Shown: piece by piece, positions 37,919-50,010 of the stretch | How the letters are laid out: the number at the start of each line of letters is the position of its first letter | Numbering within the stretch: position 1 is the first letter of the stretch | DNA from: Delphinapterus leucas | Taxonomy: Eukaryota; Chordata; Mammalia; Artiodactyla; Monodontidae | Reading direction: 5' to 3' | NCBI RefSeq assembly: GCF_002288925.2 | Contig: NW_022097993.1 | Span: 13,394,615 to 13,458,614, forward strand | Length of the DNA: 64,000 nt | Notes under the pieces: generated by a model | The model's database searches: none | Told to the model about the DNA's origin: nothing | What the model saw: the letters and a program-made list of their open reading frames with translations, nothing else | Program-made: the position numbers and the translations under genes

Positions 37919-38147
37919 CCATATGGTCTTTTTTTCTTTTTGCGGTACGCTGGCCTCTCACTGCTGTGGCCTCTCCCATTGCAGAGCACAGGTTCCAGAC
38001 GTGCAGGCTCAGCGGCCATGGCTCACGGGCACAGCCGCTCTGTGGCAGGTGGGATCTTCCCGGCCCGGGGCATGAACCCATGTCCCCTGCATTGGCAGGC
38101 GGACTCTCAACAACTGCGCCACCAGGGAAGCCCCATATGGTCTTTTT
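37919..38147 (-). mobile_element. CHR-type SINE with target-site duplications
   Basis: The SINE proper is at 37934-38132. ccatatggtcttttt at 37919-37933 is repeated exactly at 38133-38147. It splits the surrounding pyrimidine-rich sequence. Confidence 0.93.
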
Positions 38148-38312
38148 AAAAATTAGTTTTAATCACTATGAGCAAGATGGTCGTTTATCCCCATTCGCCT
38201 GGTGACAGACTCAGTTTACTCCTGTTTCCTGGCATCTTATTTGGTTGTCCTCTTTCACTCTTAAGTACGTTGCATTTTGGATGATAAATTATATTGTCAC
38301 CCAACTATGAAA

Positions 38313-38356
38313 CATAGAAACCATTTCTCCCTAACATAGAGTCCATTTCTCCCTAT
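38313..38356. repeat. Tandem duplication, 22-base unit, two copies
   Basis: Both units begin 'cataga' and share 'ccatttctcccta'. They differ at three positions, by direct comparison. Confidence 0.8.
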
Positions 38357-38574
38357 TATCCTAAACAGTCTCACCTCATTTTCATTCCATGGTAACCGCT
38401 TTGAATTGACATAACCATGCAACTTAGCCCCTCCTTCCCCTGGGTCCCTGAGTGTGCCTGGACAACATGTCCCAGCATTGGATTCTAAAGCCAATATAAA
38501 TTCCTGTTCTCTAATGATACATGCAATCCCAATTCTGTCCATGGATCTTCCAAAATATCCCTTCTCCAGATTCC

Positions 38575-38628
38575 TTCCTCATTGCCTGAAGCAGCCCTTC
38601 CTCCCTCATTGCCTGAAGCAACCCTTCC
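38575..38628. repeat. Tandem duplication, 27-base unit, two copies
   Basis: 'cattgcctgaagcagccc' and 'cattgcctgaagcaaccc' recur at a 27-base spacing, followed by 'ttcc' in both. Confidence 0.85.
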
Positions 38629-39990
38629 AGACTTTGAATTTCCTTTCAAACTCCCTACCTACAGACTGCTCTCTCAACCTCAAGCCAAATTCATTTGTTT
38701 CCTCATTAAGACAATGAAACCAATAGTTTTCTATATTACCTTCTCTGATCTTTACGCCTGAGTAGATGTTCATTCATTCACTTTCCAACTGCCCTCCCTT
38801 ACCCATGGATGTGGTGTACTTTCTGCCATACATAGTAGATCCCTGCATGTTGGCTTTGATTTCCAACCTTCCCGCATCTCAAGTGCCTTGCTCCATCCGT
38901 CATTCTTTTTCTTTTCTGCATGATCAGCGTTTGTCTTCTTATTGGATTTTTATCCCAAACACATGCAATTATTCAATATTAAAAGAAAAAATATTTTTTT
39001 CTAACTCACATTCCCTGCTGTTTGGTGATTTCTTTGTCACCTAAAACAAGCTTTCAAAATGAATAATCAGCTCTGCATCCACTTCATCACCTCCTGCACT
39101 ATGTTCTGTGTTTTGCCCTCAGCACTCTGTAGAAACTGTCCTCTCCAAAATAGTCTCTGCATTGCCTTCTCTGAAAACTTCCATTCCCTCCTTTCTTTAC
39201 ACGTATGGTGCTGTTTTTTCCCTCCCACATCTCTGGCTTCCATTCAGTACTTTCAATGGCTTTTTAATTTTCTGCTCACCTCTTCTGTATCCATGTTCAC
39301 CAGGACCCAACCATGACCCTGTCCTTTTCCCCTACTATTCACTGCCCCTGAGCACCTCATCAAAAACAGTGCTGACTGCCTGGTGTTGATTTTAATCACC
39401 TTCATGCAGGTTGTGAACCTACATTACAAGCCGTATCTATTACTGAGGGTAATAAGGTGCATCAGCCACTCATGTTTGACCTCCGCCCTTTCCAGAACAC
39501 TTCTCCTCCATGCAGTGCTACTCAGTACTCGTTTTGTCAAAAAATTCAGCTATGAATAGTTCAGCCCATAGAGTTAGTAATTCTCTTTAGCCTGTTCCAA
39601 ATAGGAACATTTTATGCCAAAATTCTTTTAACTTTGATTTTTATACTAGATATAATTCATATATACTTAAGTCAACATGCATGTGATCTTACATAAATAA
39701 TAATTAATCTTCATGAGCATAATCAAATCAGGAATTGGGGGGGGTTAGTTAAGCTTGATGGGAGATTAATGTTATAGCTACAAAACATAAAATTGGAAAT
39801 ATCAGTAAAAATTTACCATCTGTTAATACAGTAAAAATGAGCTTTAGGGAAAACAGGTTTGATCTATTCTTTGTAATTGTACATGATATGTGGGGAAGGC
39901 TTCTCCATCCACCATGGGCAGGAAGATGCCCCCCTGGACATTAAACTATCAAATTTCCTTATAATTGATCAAAGCAGAGAAGTTCATAAA

Positions 39991-40242
39991 TGTGTGATTT
40001 ATTTTATTTTATTTATTTATTTAATTAATTTTTTTGCGTTACGTGGGCCTCTTACTGTTGTGGCCTCTCCCATTGTGGTGCACAGGCTCCGGATGCGCAG
40101 GCTCAGTGGCCATGGCTCACGGGCCCAGCCACTCCACGGCATGTGGGATCTTCCCAGACCAGGGCACGAACCCGTGTCCCCTGCATCGGCAGGTGGACTC
40201 TCAACCACTGCACCACCAGGGAAGCCCTGTGTGATTTATTTT
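39991..40242 (-). mobile_element. CHR-type SINE with target-site duplications
   Basis: The SINE proper is at 40006-40227, with a TTTA-rich tail. tgtgtgatttatttt at 39991-40005 is repeated exactly at 40228-40242. Confidence 0.93.
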
Positions 40243-42130
40243 TAACATAACAATAACAACCTTACTAATATGGGTTAATATATCAGTGGATCCATGGAAA
40301 TCTGACATTACTGCATGAGGAAGGAATGGGGTAAGAAGATCTAGGTGTGATCGTCTCATTGGTATGTTGACTGGCACTTATTTCTAACACTTAAAGAGTA
40401 GAGGCATAATATCCCAGTATCCATGTGCCCCAGTTAGAGGGTTATAGTTTTCAGGATTATTCTCTTCTAAGATATCCAGATATCTTACAGTAAATGACTT
40501 AATATTTATCCTAGACATTGATGTGCTGTGGATAGAGATGAAAAGTAGAGTATTTATCAGACCTTCTCTTCACATGTCTTGTTTTGTCCCTTGCAAAAGT
40601 AGCATGACAGAGAAAGCATTCATTTTAATTTTGAGCACCTAATAAGCTTTGCATTTTTCAAGGCTTGAACTATTTTTCAAATTTTACTATAAAAATACCT
40701 CTATTTATCTTAGCCTCTAGGCACTTGTTCATTGAAAATACATAAATCATCTGAGAACTAATAAAACAACCACAGCCCAGCAGAAACTCAAGGAAATAAA
40801 AGCATTGTTTAAAGAACCAATGCTCAAAATCCCTATTGGACTGAAAGTAGAAAGAAACAAAGATTGCTTTCTTTCAGCAAAGCTGAGTTATATGTGAAGG
40901 TATTGCATTGTAATGGCTACAGAAGGTTTTATCTGTCGTGAAGGAGAATAGGAATCAATATATTCTATGAGGCTTTGGAGATCACATCCTGACTGGGATT
41001 TAAAAAGTAGCTGGGGGACAGGAAAGTGTCCTGTAGAAAGATAACACAAGACCTTGATAAGAAGCCTAGGAAATCCTTTACTTTAATATCCTTATCAGGG
41101 GAATTGTGCTTTTATTTTTCTCAGATTTAGGTAAGAGGCCTTATTTGTAATGGCCTAGATTTTGTTTCTATATTAACGTCTTTAATGGAAAAGGAACCCT
41201 CAAGGCAGAAAGGTAAAAAGGTACTTAATATAGACAAAATATGAATATTATAGCTACATATCTCACAAATATGACTGTATTATCACAAATATTAGATGGG
41301 GTCAATATGATCTTTATAGCATTTCACATTCCATTTCCAAGATGTCAGAAAATTCCCAGATGGGCTTTCCTGCTCATTGTATTCATTGCCTCTGATTTTC
41401 TACCTGATTTTGACTCATTTGTTATGACTTATTGCTGCTCATCCTTTATCTTTATCTTAGATTTGACCCAAACAGTGACAACATCCTTTTCTCCTCTCAG
41501 TCTCATAGCTGACTTCCCAAACCATGGACAACTGTATCCTTTAGGACTGCAGTAGGCATCAAATCATTACTTACTTAAAAACATAGGTTCATGGCTAAAG
41601 GCTTATACTTACTAATCTTCTTCCTTACAAAGAGCAAAACAAAAATCACACAGTATACATCTGTTTTTAAAAGTCTTTTTGGCTACTTCACTGCTAGGAT
41701 TATCATTTGTAATAATAGTTTCGACTTTTCTGGAATAAGTCTAGGTAGCTAGACTTGTTTTTATTCTCCATCTCTCTCCTCTGACTTCTCCTCTCCCCAC
41801 CTGATGGCCTTATGGAACTCTAATTTTTTCTCCTCAGCCATCCCCCCATGTTGCAGAACAATTCAACTCAGTCTAGCCCCAGTTCCTAAATTCATCAAAA
41901 AGTCTACATTTGCACATCTTAAATCCTTTGAAATACTTGACCCACAACATTCTTTTTTTTTAAATGTTCTTATCAAAGATTAACATACCTTAAAAGTAGT
42001 CTTTTAAAATAGAAAGGTTTTCCTTTGATACATATAAAATGTTTATACCTTTTTAAAAAATTGGGTTTTGCATGCTGATATCTTGAATTTAATTCATGAT
42101 ACCCTAAAATATAGGTACTAGGGTTCTCAT
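40243..42130. other. Unlabelled region, no gene seen
   Basis: AT-rich and unique-looking. The 104-codon frame at 41241-41555 has no recognisable domain. Confidence 0.5.
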
Positions 42131-42350
42131 TTAAAAGAAATAAAACAGGGACTCCCCTGGTGGCTCAGTGGTTAAGACTTCACCTTCCAATGCAGGGGGT
42201 ATAGGTTTGAACCCTGGTGGGAGAACCAAGATCCCACATGACTCACTGCCAAAAAAACAAAACATAAAAGAGAAACAATATTGTAACAAATTCAATAAGA
42301 CTTTAAAGATGGTCCACATCAAAAAAAAATCTTAAAAGAAAATAAATAAA
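42131..42350 (+). mobile_element. CHR-1-like SINE with distinct 3' tail
   Basis: It starts gggactcccctggtggctc (42148) and has 'aggtttgaaccctgg' as a B-box-like motif. Its 3' part differs from the short CHR copies: 'ttgtaacaaattcaataaga', 'ctttaaagatggtccacatc' and an A tail. The same tail occurs in reverse at 51590-51770 and 61650-61827. Near-identical ttaaaagaaataaa and ttaaaagaaaataaa flank it. Confidence 0.85.
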
Positions 42351-42354
42351 AGAA

Positions 42355-42460
42355 GGCAAACAAAGGTTCAGAGAGATTGTGAAATCAGCTCAAAGGTCTC
42401 ACAGTTAGTAAGTTCCTAGATTTGAACTCCTACAGTGTGAGTCCAAACAGGATTTCTCTA
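42355..42460 (-). repeat. MIR SINE fragment
   Basis: On the plus strand: 'ggttcagagagattgtgaa', 'ctcacagttagtaag', then 'gatttgaactcc'. This matches the reverse complement of the MIR core. Confidence 0.65.
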
Positions 42461-43085
42461 AGGTTATCTAATTCTGAAGGAAATTTCTCAAGCTACTTTT
42501 TTGTTCATATATAAGTAATTGTATGCTTTATTCATCAGAAATTCTGCAGGATTATGTTCAGAAGCAACCATGAACATGGAGTTAAAATATAAGCTCTAGA
42601 GAGGCAGATTGAAACTGAAAAATAAAACAGTTTAGTAGTTTTGAGGGAAGGATGGGGCATAACATAATTTGTTTCCTGAATGTTCCAATGTGATAATGAC
42701 ATGATTTATGAAATATAGTATATTCACATCCATGGGTGAAGTGGATGTATGATTGGGGTGGGGGTCTTCCAGAATAGAAAAGAGAAGTCTCATGTTCTTT
42801 GATTCTACTTACATCAATCTATTTCAACTTGTAGTTGGAAAACTACACCGCTGTGTAATACTGCCTCATATAATTTTAAATGAAGCACATCACTCCAATA
42901 AATGCTGAAAAGCACTTAAAGAACCACTAGGGAAATATTATTAATGAGTCTATTAATTTGTAAAAAGTAAATGGGAGAGAAGTTTGATTTTGTGTGTATG
43001 AATGTGTGTGAAGCCACAGCTGCTAATTCTAAAACAACTACATGCACAACATGAGAGTATTTTTGAACGATTCTGTTGCCTATAG
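42461..43085. other. Unlabelled region, no gene seen
   Basis: No repeat family or coding frame is recognised. Confidence 0.45.
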
Positions 43086-43089
43086 TGTG

Positions 43090-43228
43090 TTACACAGTAT
43101 ACTGGGGAGGTCACTTTTTTGAACTCAGACAATTCTAGGTTTGAGTCCTAGTTCTTCTGCTTCTGGCTGGGACATTATAAGCAACTGAGTTCCCCCTGGG
43201 TCTGTACACCCACAGATAATAATTGGTG
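43090..43228 (+). repeat. MIR SINE fragment
   Basis: 'gaactcagacaattctaggtttgagtcctag' (in two parts), 'ttctgcttctggctgggac' and 'ctgggtctgtac' follow the tRNA-related and core parts of MIR on the plus strand. It is diverged. Confidence 0.55.
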
Positions 43229-43580
43229 TGTAGTGGTAACATATTTTATTTTTAATTTGTTTTTCCTAATTTCTAATGATGTTGAAGATTTTTTTGTCTG
43301 TTTATTCCCCACACCTTATGTCTTCTTGGTTAAGTTTCTGTTCAAATTTTTGCCCATTTTTTAAAATGAGTGTTTTCTTATTATTGATATTGAGAGTTCT
43401 TTATATATTCTAGATCCAAAATCCTTTATCAAGTAAATGATTTGCAAATATGTTCTCACAGTTAGTGGCTTGCCTTTTAAACATTGATGTTTAAAAAGTA
43501 AACTTTTAAGATTTTGATGAACTCCAATTTGTCAACTTGCTTTTTTATAGTTTGTGCAAATTTTTGCTCAGTCATTCCTA
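43229..43580 (-). mobile_element. Old L1 fragment
   Basis: On the plus strand 'aagtttctgttcaaattttt', 'gttctttatatattctaga' and 'cttgccttttaaac' are the reverse complement of the C-terminal part of L1 ORF2. It is strongly diverged. Confidence 0.7.
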
Positions 43581-43589
43581 TTAATATCT

Positions 43590-43975
43590 GTATTATGAAT
43601 CAATATGATATTCAGTGAAGTGTCCAGATGGTCCAAAACCTTATGGACTGTATTAGACAGAATGTTAATATAGCAAAACAATAAGGGTTCATTTTAGTCC
43701 ATTCCAATTCAAGTAAAATATTTCTAATCCTCCTTTTTTATAGGGATATAAAAGAATGTTTCTGTCAGATCAGTGGCCACATGGCATCTTCCTGAGATAG
43801 TGCTAATTTGCTCTAGTAGAGATACTACATCTAGCAAGGCAGCTGCAATTGGGTTACTATAAGAGAGTTCAAGAAAATCTAAGGATTCAAGGTTTTCAAG
43901 TTCATAATATCTCAGGATCTCACTTCTTCCCTTCAGGGTCCTGACATTGAGGTAGGAGATTCCTGACACTAAAAT
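43590..43975 (-). pseudogene. ERV-L-type endogenous retrovirus pol (reverse transcriptase) relic
   Basis: The minus strand carries an 81-codon frame at 43724-43969 with PIAAALLDVVSLLEQIST and then VATDLTETFFYIPI. These correspond to the N-terminal and first catalytic-Asp regions of retroviral reverse transcriptase, in the arrangement of the class III ERV-L family. Lower coordinates continue in another frame with KVLDHLDTSLNIILIHN. That region normally leads to the active-site motif, which is not intact here. Stops and frameshifts are present. I see no gag, integrase or env next to it. Confidence 0.7.
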
Positions 43976-44584
43976 TCAACCTCTTCCAGGTCTCTGCTAC
44001 TCTGATGATTGCACTAAGGGTTGATCAATTTTTTCTGACTTCCTGATGTAGGAAGTGACTCTCTTTAGAAGCTTCCAGGCCCTCTTGCTTTCATCCCTTG
44101 TGGTTACTTGGTAAATAATCAGTCTTAATCTTTAATTTTCTTACTTCATATCATTCATTGACTCCAGAAAGAGACATTCAATTCTCTAATTCTCCTATTA
44201 TTATTTATCCCACTCTTTCCAAATGTCATACACAGCTCCCATCAGTACACTCTTGGTTTCTCATCCAATTCACCATGAGTGGAAGTGTTAACATATTCAC
44301 TATTACTACTTCACTTAGCAAGTGTGATCAGGGTACCACTTACCACCTGCGAGGGAGCCCTCATTGCTCACTGGCCAGTAGGTGGAAGAGCCCAAAAATC
44401 CAATTTAATTTCCTTGAATCATTCCTTGCACCAACTGTCTTAAATAGACTGTCTGGGAAACAGACTCTGAGACAGAGATCTGGAAGCAGGAATTTTGAGA
44501 CGGAAAGTGTTCTTGGGAAAAACACCTCTGAGGGATTGAAGGATGGAAGTCTGGGCAGAGGAAGAAATTAAACTATAATACTGC
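43976..44584. other. Unlabelled, possibly retroviral flank
   Basis: The sequence continues past the ERV-L relic without a clear domain. The stretch at 44440-44560 ('gggaaacagactctgagac' onward) resembles an LTR-type sequence, but I cannot name it. The 137-codon plus-strand frame (44158-44571) has no domain. Confidence 0.35.
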
Positions 44585-44599
44585 AACAACAAAGGTTCA

Positions 44600-44970
44600 G
44601 CCCATCCTATGGGAAACTCTGACCCTTAGTTCAGGTATTTACTAATTAATTTATAATAATAATAAAGCCATTTAATGTTAAACTATGTAATTTGTAAAAA
44701 GTAACTATGTTTTGAAGACAAAAGATTTTGAGAAGAGCAACCTTGTTTGTATTTTTGTAAATTTCTTTAATTTCTGGTTCAATAGGGAGAAGCTGGATTC
44801 AATTTGTTGCCATATGACATATCTTATAACTTCTAGAAATCTCCCCTATAAACTCATGAGAGAATGGAACTGAAAAAGGCAAATAACATCTCAGTGTTCT
44901 TATGAAAATGTTTTAGGTTTTGGAGACACCCAGGATTCCATGGACCATGCTTTGAGAACGACTGCATTAG
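44600..44970 (-). mobile_element. hAT-Charlie type DNA transposon relic
   Basis: The minus strand begins 'gttctcaaagcatggtcc' (near 44962) and continues 'acattttcataagaacactg', then a segment like the end of a hAT transposase gene ('gaaattaaagaaatttac', near 44760). It ends in an AT-rich part. This is consistent with an internally deleted copy of a mammalian hAT element. The family name is uncertain. Confidence 0.5.
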
Positions 44971-45039
44971 ACCATGCTCTGAAAATGAACACAGTCATTA
45001 TTCTTTAAAAGCATGACCTCATTAATCTATCTCTTTTGA

Positions 45040-45400
45040 TTCTTGCTGCTGACTGGGTTAATGGACTTGTGGAAGTCGTTAGGGATGTTTTCAAATACTC
45101 TGATTCTCTTCTCTATCCAGGCACAGGTAGAGTCATATTACTCCGTCCCCTTTGAAGTTACGTCTAGATATACGGTTTGCTTTGGCTAATAACATTCAGT
45201 CTGAGTATCGCATGCTGCTTTCTGGGAGATAATATGCAAGCTTAGGAGACAATATGCGATTTGCTACATTCTGTTTTCCTGCCTTGAGTTCCTGAATATT
45301 GACAAGGAACCCACATGCTGATGCACATTGGAAGTGTAGAGTGAACAAGAAGTAAACTTCATATTAAGTCACTGAGACTGTGTGGATGCTTGTTATGATA
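45040..45400 (+). repeat. Probable old LTR/MER-type repeat
   Basis: The 3' part 'gaacaagaagtaaacttcatattaagtcactgaga' (45343-45377, in two halves) and the preceding 'tttgctttggctaat' follow the order of an ancient placental repeat family with that ending. The family is not named with confidence. Confidence 0.4.
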
Positions 45401-45408
45401 AAAAAAAA

Positions 45409-45656
45409 AATCTATCCTAGGGGCTTCCCTGGTGGTGCAGTGGTTGGGAGTCCGCCTGCCAATGCAGGGGACACGGGTTCATGCCCCGGGCCGGGAAGAT
45501 CCCACATGCCGTGGAGCGGCTGGGCCCATGAGCCATGGCCGCTGAGCCTGCGTGTCCAGAGCCTGTGCTCTGCAACGGGAGAGGCCACAGCAGTGAGAGG
45601 CCCACATACCTCAAAAAAAAAAAATAATAATAATAAAGAAAAAATAATCTATCCTA
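45409..45656 (+). mobile_element. CHR-type SINE with target-site duplications
   Basis: The SINE proper is at 45420-45645, with an A tail that includes an (AAT)n stretch. aatctatccta at 45409-45419 is repeated at 45646-45656. Confidence 0.92.
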
Positions 45657-45673
45657 TACTAAGTACTGTATGT

Positions 45674-45698
45674 CTCCTCCTCCTCTCTCTCTCTCTCT
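45674..45698. repeat. (CT)n microsatellite
   Basis: Direct reading of a TC/CT run. Confidence 0.85.
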
Positions 45699-46998
45699 GT
45701 CATTTCATCTCTCCCTCCCCCACAGTCCGCAAAAGGATGCTTACAAATTATTCCCAAGATTTAGATTAGGTCCAGTAGGACTTGAATCTAAGCCAAACTT
45801 GTGAAAGGGGTACTGTGAAGTTTAACTTGTGTAGTATGTGGTGAAGTAATGCTTCATTTCCCACTAAGCTTTTTATTTCATGGAGATGACTTATTTGGAA
45901 AGTTGCAGGAGGTTGGGAAGGGGAGATTGTCATAAAAGGAATTGCATTTCTATGTACATGAATGTAATACCATCTAATACCTTCAAAATTTAACCTCACT
46001 TCAAACAATAGACTTTTAGTAATTGTCCAGGGAGGACAATTGGCCAATTTTGTAATGTATGAATAATTCATCTTATATTTCAAATAGGTATATTTTATGT
46101 GTGATTGTGTTAGTATAAATGAATAGGTGTGAGGGATTTTCAGCCTTTTAAAGACAAAAAGGGCAGAAGATGGCAGTCTTATAAGAAACTTTAAGATAAA
46201 TTGTAAACTCTTTTAAAGATTTAGAATCATAAATCAATGGTAGAAGGTGGCAGTTCTGCCCCTATTGCCTTTCTGTTAAGTTTGCAAATTCATAAGAACC
46301 TAATGCTGAATGAATCATGTCTACTTTGTGACTGTGTAACAAAGAGAGAGAAACAGAAAGAGAAAGGTAAATGTAACAATGTAACCTTTCTTATATTGTT
46401 AGGGCTGAGTTTCCAAAGAAGAGTACAGTAAGAACAGGGTACCCACATCCTGGCATGATTTCCTAGAATATATAGGCTGGTCTTGATAAAAGACTGTGAA
46501 ATTGGTTTAGTCATCATTAACCCATCACAACCTTGAGTCTATAGAAAAGAAGGCAAAGTATTTATCAGTTGAAGAGCCAAGAGTAGGGTTTTCTTTGGAG
46601 GAAGATACATTTTGGGCACAGTTTCCAAACTTTCAAATGATGGGTACGGGAATAATTCACCTTCAGCTCAGGAATCCAAGAGGATCACTTGGAGATCTTG
46701 GTTTATATTCTCGGAAGTGTGAGTGACTGGTATTTGACACATCCTGAAAAATCTGAGGTCTAGAGTCAGTGCAAGCCACCGTGGGGCAGCAAAGTAGAGA
46801 AGCCTATTTGTGAATGCTTTCCCTTTCAGAATGAAAGGTCATGCAAGCTCACATACATATACAACCTAAGTACGATGCGATCCCTGAGAAAGCAGCTGAA
46901 CCAGGCCACCTGGCATGGAATTCTGCCCAAGAGGAAAGTAGAAGGGACAAGATGAGTCCACCAGAGAAGAAATTCAGAAATCAGGTAGCAGAGAGAGA

Positions 46999-47033
46999 AA
47001 TCGCGAGAGGTCAGAAATCGCAAGAGATCAGAA
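46999..47033. repeat. Tandem duplication, 17-base unit, two copies
   Basis: aaatcgcgagaggtcag is followed directly by aaatcgcaagagatcag. The units differ at two positions, both compatible with G-to-A transitions. Confidence 0.85.
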
Positions 47034-48631
47034 CAGGCATGATTTACATCAAAGAACTGTAGGTGATAGCAACCCAGGAATGGGAGGAAAGTTGCAAGAG
47101 AAACATCCCTTCCTTCCCCAGCTTTGGACAGAGTCAGACACTGTGATCTGCACACCCAGAAGAAACCACTGCCAGGCCAATACTGCAGCTCTTGACAGAG
47201 GTAGAGATTGAAGGCTCACAGCACCTACTCCACCCACCGGTGTGCAAGACCAGAGGACTGGAGAAGGGCAGCAGAGGAGTCTTAAATTGGCAAAAAGTCT
47301 GCAGGTTTGATGCTACCCTTGGAGTCAGCATTCTCTAATATATCTAAAAGACAATTATTTACTTCCGAAAAATGAAGAAAGACTGAGATTTCTTTCAGGG
47401 ACAGGAAAAACGAATGCAGGAGGAGGGTTTGCAAGGGCAGTAATATGATTGTCTCTACCCAAACAAGCAGGGTAAATAAAAAAGTCACATCTTAACAACC
47501 TAATAAATATGCTTCATTTTAAAGGCAGTGGCATTATTAATTTCATTCAGGCTAAGAATAAATATTGGTGGGTTTTGTTATTATTGTTGTTGTTTTTGTT
47601 TGCTTTCAAACTTTTAACTAGATCATTGACAAAAGTTTCAGACTTCCTCTTATGGAATATCTACCAGAAAATGTTTATCTTTTAAATGTTCTTTGAATTT
47701 TTTAACCTCTAAGTTCATAAATATTTGTGACAGCTAGCTTTAAAATTTTGTAAATCAATAGTATTTGGGACTAAAATATTATATTTTATGTTCATTTCTT
47801 GAAAAGCTTTGATAGTTTAAAAAATTCAGTTTTGGCCTGCTTTACACTATTTAAGGCAATTTCAGTTTACGATTTTCTATTTTCCAATGTAGGGGAACAG
47901 ATTTTTAGCTACTACTCCGTGTTATAGATTTTGAGCCTTTTATCACCTGGGTTCCTATTGTGGAATCCTATAATTGGCATCACCCAGTTAAGAGGAATAA
48001 GATAGAGGCACCAAATAGGAAATTGTAAGAGAATGCAAAGAGTGGAAATCAGCCCTTAATAGAAACCAGCTTTGTCTTTTTCTCCATCATTTGATGCAAC
48101 ATTTTAAAATTCAGGCAATAATCCAGAATAAAAGCAATTCATAATCTATACATAGACCCAAGGAATATTTTCTCCTCTTCAAATACTGCTCTTACCAAAA
48201 ATGGTACCGCTGCATCCTATCACATTTAAGTTCTCCGTGGATATTTTGAATTATCAGAGGGAGTTAGTGAAGGTATGAGAGAATTCCTACTGCTTTTTAC
48301 CTTCATTGACACTAATAAATCCTGCTGCGTGAAAATGAGTTTAAAAATCTCTATGCAATTAGCTTTCCATTTTACCTTGAATGTTTTAGTGCAGATTGTT
48401 AGCTAATCAAGCTGGGAAATTGAAATAGAGTGTACACAAAATTGTTTATAATTAATATTACGAACAAGCAGGGCAGATAGCACTGTACTTGTTTTACAGC
48501 TATAATAAAATAAGCAGTGATATTAGCATTGCATCCATTTAGGTGTAATTGTACAAATTGCTAACTAATCAGATGAGAAACACAGTACTTGAAAGACCAA
48601 TGCTCCTTTCTCCTTTTATATGCTATTACCT

Positions 48632-48632
48632 T

Positions 48633-48668
<36 letters not shown>
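48632..48668. repeat. (GT)n(AT)n compound microsatellite
   Basis: Direct reading of GT repeats passing into AT repeats. Confidence 0.9.
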
Positions 48669-48669
<1 letters not shown>

Positions 48670-49344
48670 AGGATTTTAAGCCTTCAACACAAATAATATA
48701 TGCATAAAGATGTATTTTTAAAAACATTTTGATATAGAGAATGAATTTGCCTTTTTTTGCAATAACAGGCCTTGGACACTTCTTTAAAAATGCAAACTTG
48801 GGCAAATGCATAATATTTACTGAAAAAAATACAACTCTGTTTATCAAGCAAGATGCAGTTTTTAGCTCAAAGCGTTTTGACATGCTCTCCACAGCAGGGT
48901 CTCAGCTAGAATTGTCTGGCAGAAAGAAGTGAATGTTTCAGGAAGTAAGGTTGAAACTTATGAGCATAAGAGGAAATGACAGGTTTTCACCTTTCTATAA
49001 GTTTACTTTATCTCAGGTTTTATAAGCCCTAGTGTGGGTTCAACAATGCATAATCTCTCTTGTCCAATGAAAATTTCTGTTGGAGGAAAGCTTTAAGAGG
49101 TAGAAGAAGGAACACAAATTATAATTGCATGTCCATAGAATTATTCAGATGTATTGTTTTTGCTTACTTGTTTTGATGCAGTCCTAACATATATTCTAAG
49201 GGATTGAAAATATCCTGTGTGTTTGTGTATGTATGCATCTGTGTTTATGTAAGTACATGTATCTCAAGCTGACAGTGCTATCACACCAAAACTATGGCAC
49301 AAAATCCAGCAAAAGACTCAGTTTTTTAAGACTGAATAAAGAGT

Positions 49345-49465
49345 TAAGTCTGCAGTTTGGACATTGGTACATCCTACACATATGTGTTTAGCACCAGCTG
49401 TGTTCCAGCATTGCTCCTGGTGTTGCCCTTATGCAGCTTGCATTCTACTAGTCTGTCTCTGCCTA
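49345..49465 (+). repeat. L2-like LINE 3' fragment
   Basis: 'gtttagcaccagctgtgttcc' followed by 'tgttgcccttatgcagcttgcattctac' (in two parts) follows the conserved 3' end of ancient L2 LINEs. Confidence 0.55.
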
Positions 49466-49759
49466 GTATAATTTCCCTAAAAGGCCTTCTCTGGTTTCTC
49501 TCCATCTGGTCAGGCTGCTCTTATACTAAAAGTACATAGCTGATAAAGAAATTAAATTCATCCTCCATGCTGTCTCTTCACACTCATTGTATTTTCCATA
49601 ACTGTGGACTAATTCATATAAAATTAGCTTTTCTTTTTCTAACTGGGAAAGAACTGTGTGGCAGCAAGCATAGGTGGGTTACTGTACACTAAGAATGAAC
49701 TACAATCCTGAGGAAGTATCTATAAGTTTCTCTAGTCATTTTAATAAAACAGACTATTA

Positions 49760-50010
49760 CACTTGCTTAGAGTGCCAGATTCAGAGCTAAAACCCAGGTA
49801 ACTGGCTCTCAATTCCATAATCTCTCCATTGAGTAGAAGGCATAAAAGAAAAAAAAGGATACACGAATTTAAGGTGAAAGATAGGTTTCAGTTACAACTC
49901 TACCAGATTTAACGTTACTTAAGTCTATGTGATCTGTGGTCCTGGGTAAGTTACTTTACTGTTCTGAGTCCCAAATAATAATCAATGAATTGGGGAAAAT
50001 AACAAAATCA
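49760..50010. repeat. Possible MIR fragments
   Basis: At 49765-49835 the plus strand resembles the reverse complement of the MIR 5' region. At 49870-50005 'gtcctgggtaagttactttac' and 'ctgagtcccaaataata' follow the plus-strand MIR core. Both are weak. Confidence 0.45.

Larger units (their letters stand above)
38148..39990. other. Unlabelled pyrimidine-rich region with two small tandem duplications
   Basis: Two local duplications are visible: a 22-base unit at 38313-38356 ('catttctccct' core) and a 27-base unit at about 38575-38628 ('attgcctgaagca' core). The strand bias to C and T up to about 39400 is unusual for this window. No domain or repeat family is recognised, and the open frames of 80-93 codons are without support. 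Confidence 0.45.
45700..49335. other. Unlabelled region, no gene seen
   Basis: About 3.6 kb of AT-rich, mostly unique-looking sequence. Only simple repeats stand out: a two-copy 17-base duplication near 46999-47033 and a (GT)n(AT)n tract at 48632-48668. The 105- and 109-codon frames on the minus strand (45766-46083 and 46826-47155) show no domain. Confidence 0.5.

Noticed and set aside
38300..38630. CRISPR-like spaced repeats
   Set aside because: Only two copies of each of two unrelated units without spacers, in a mammalian genomic context. These are simple tandem duplications.
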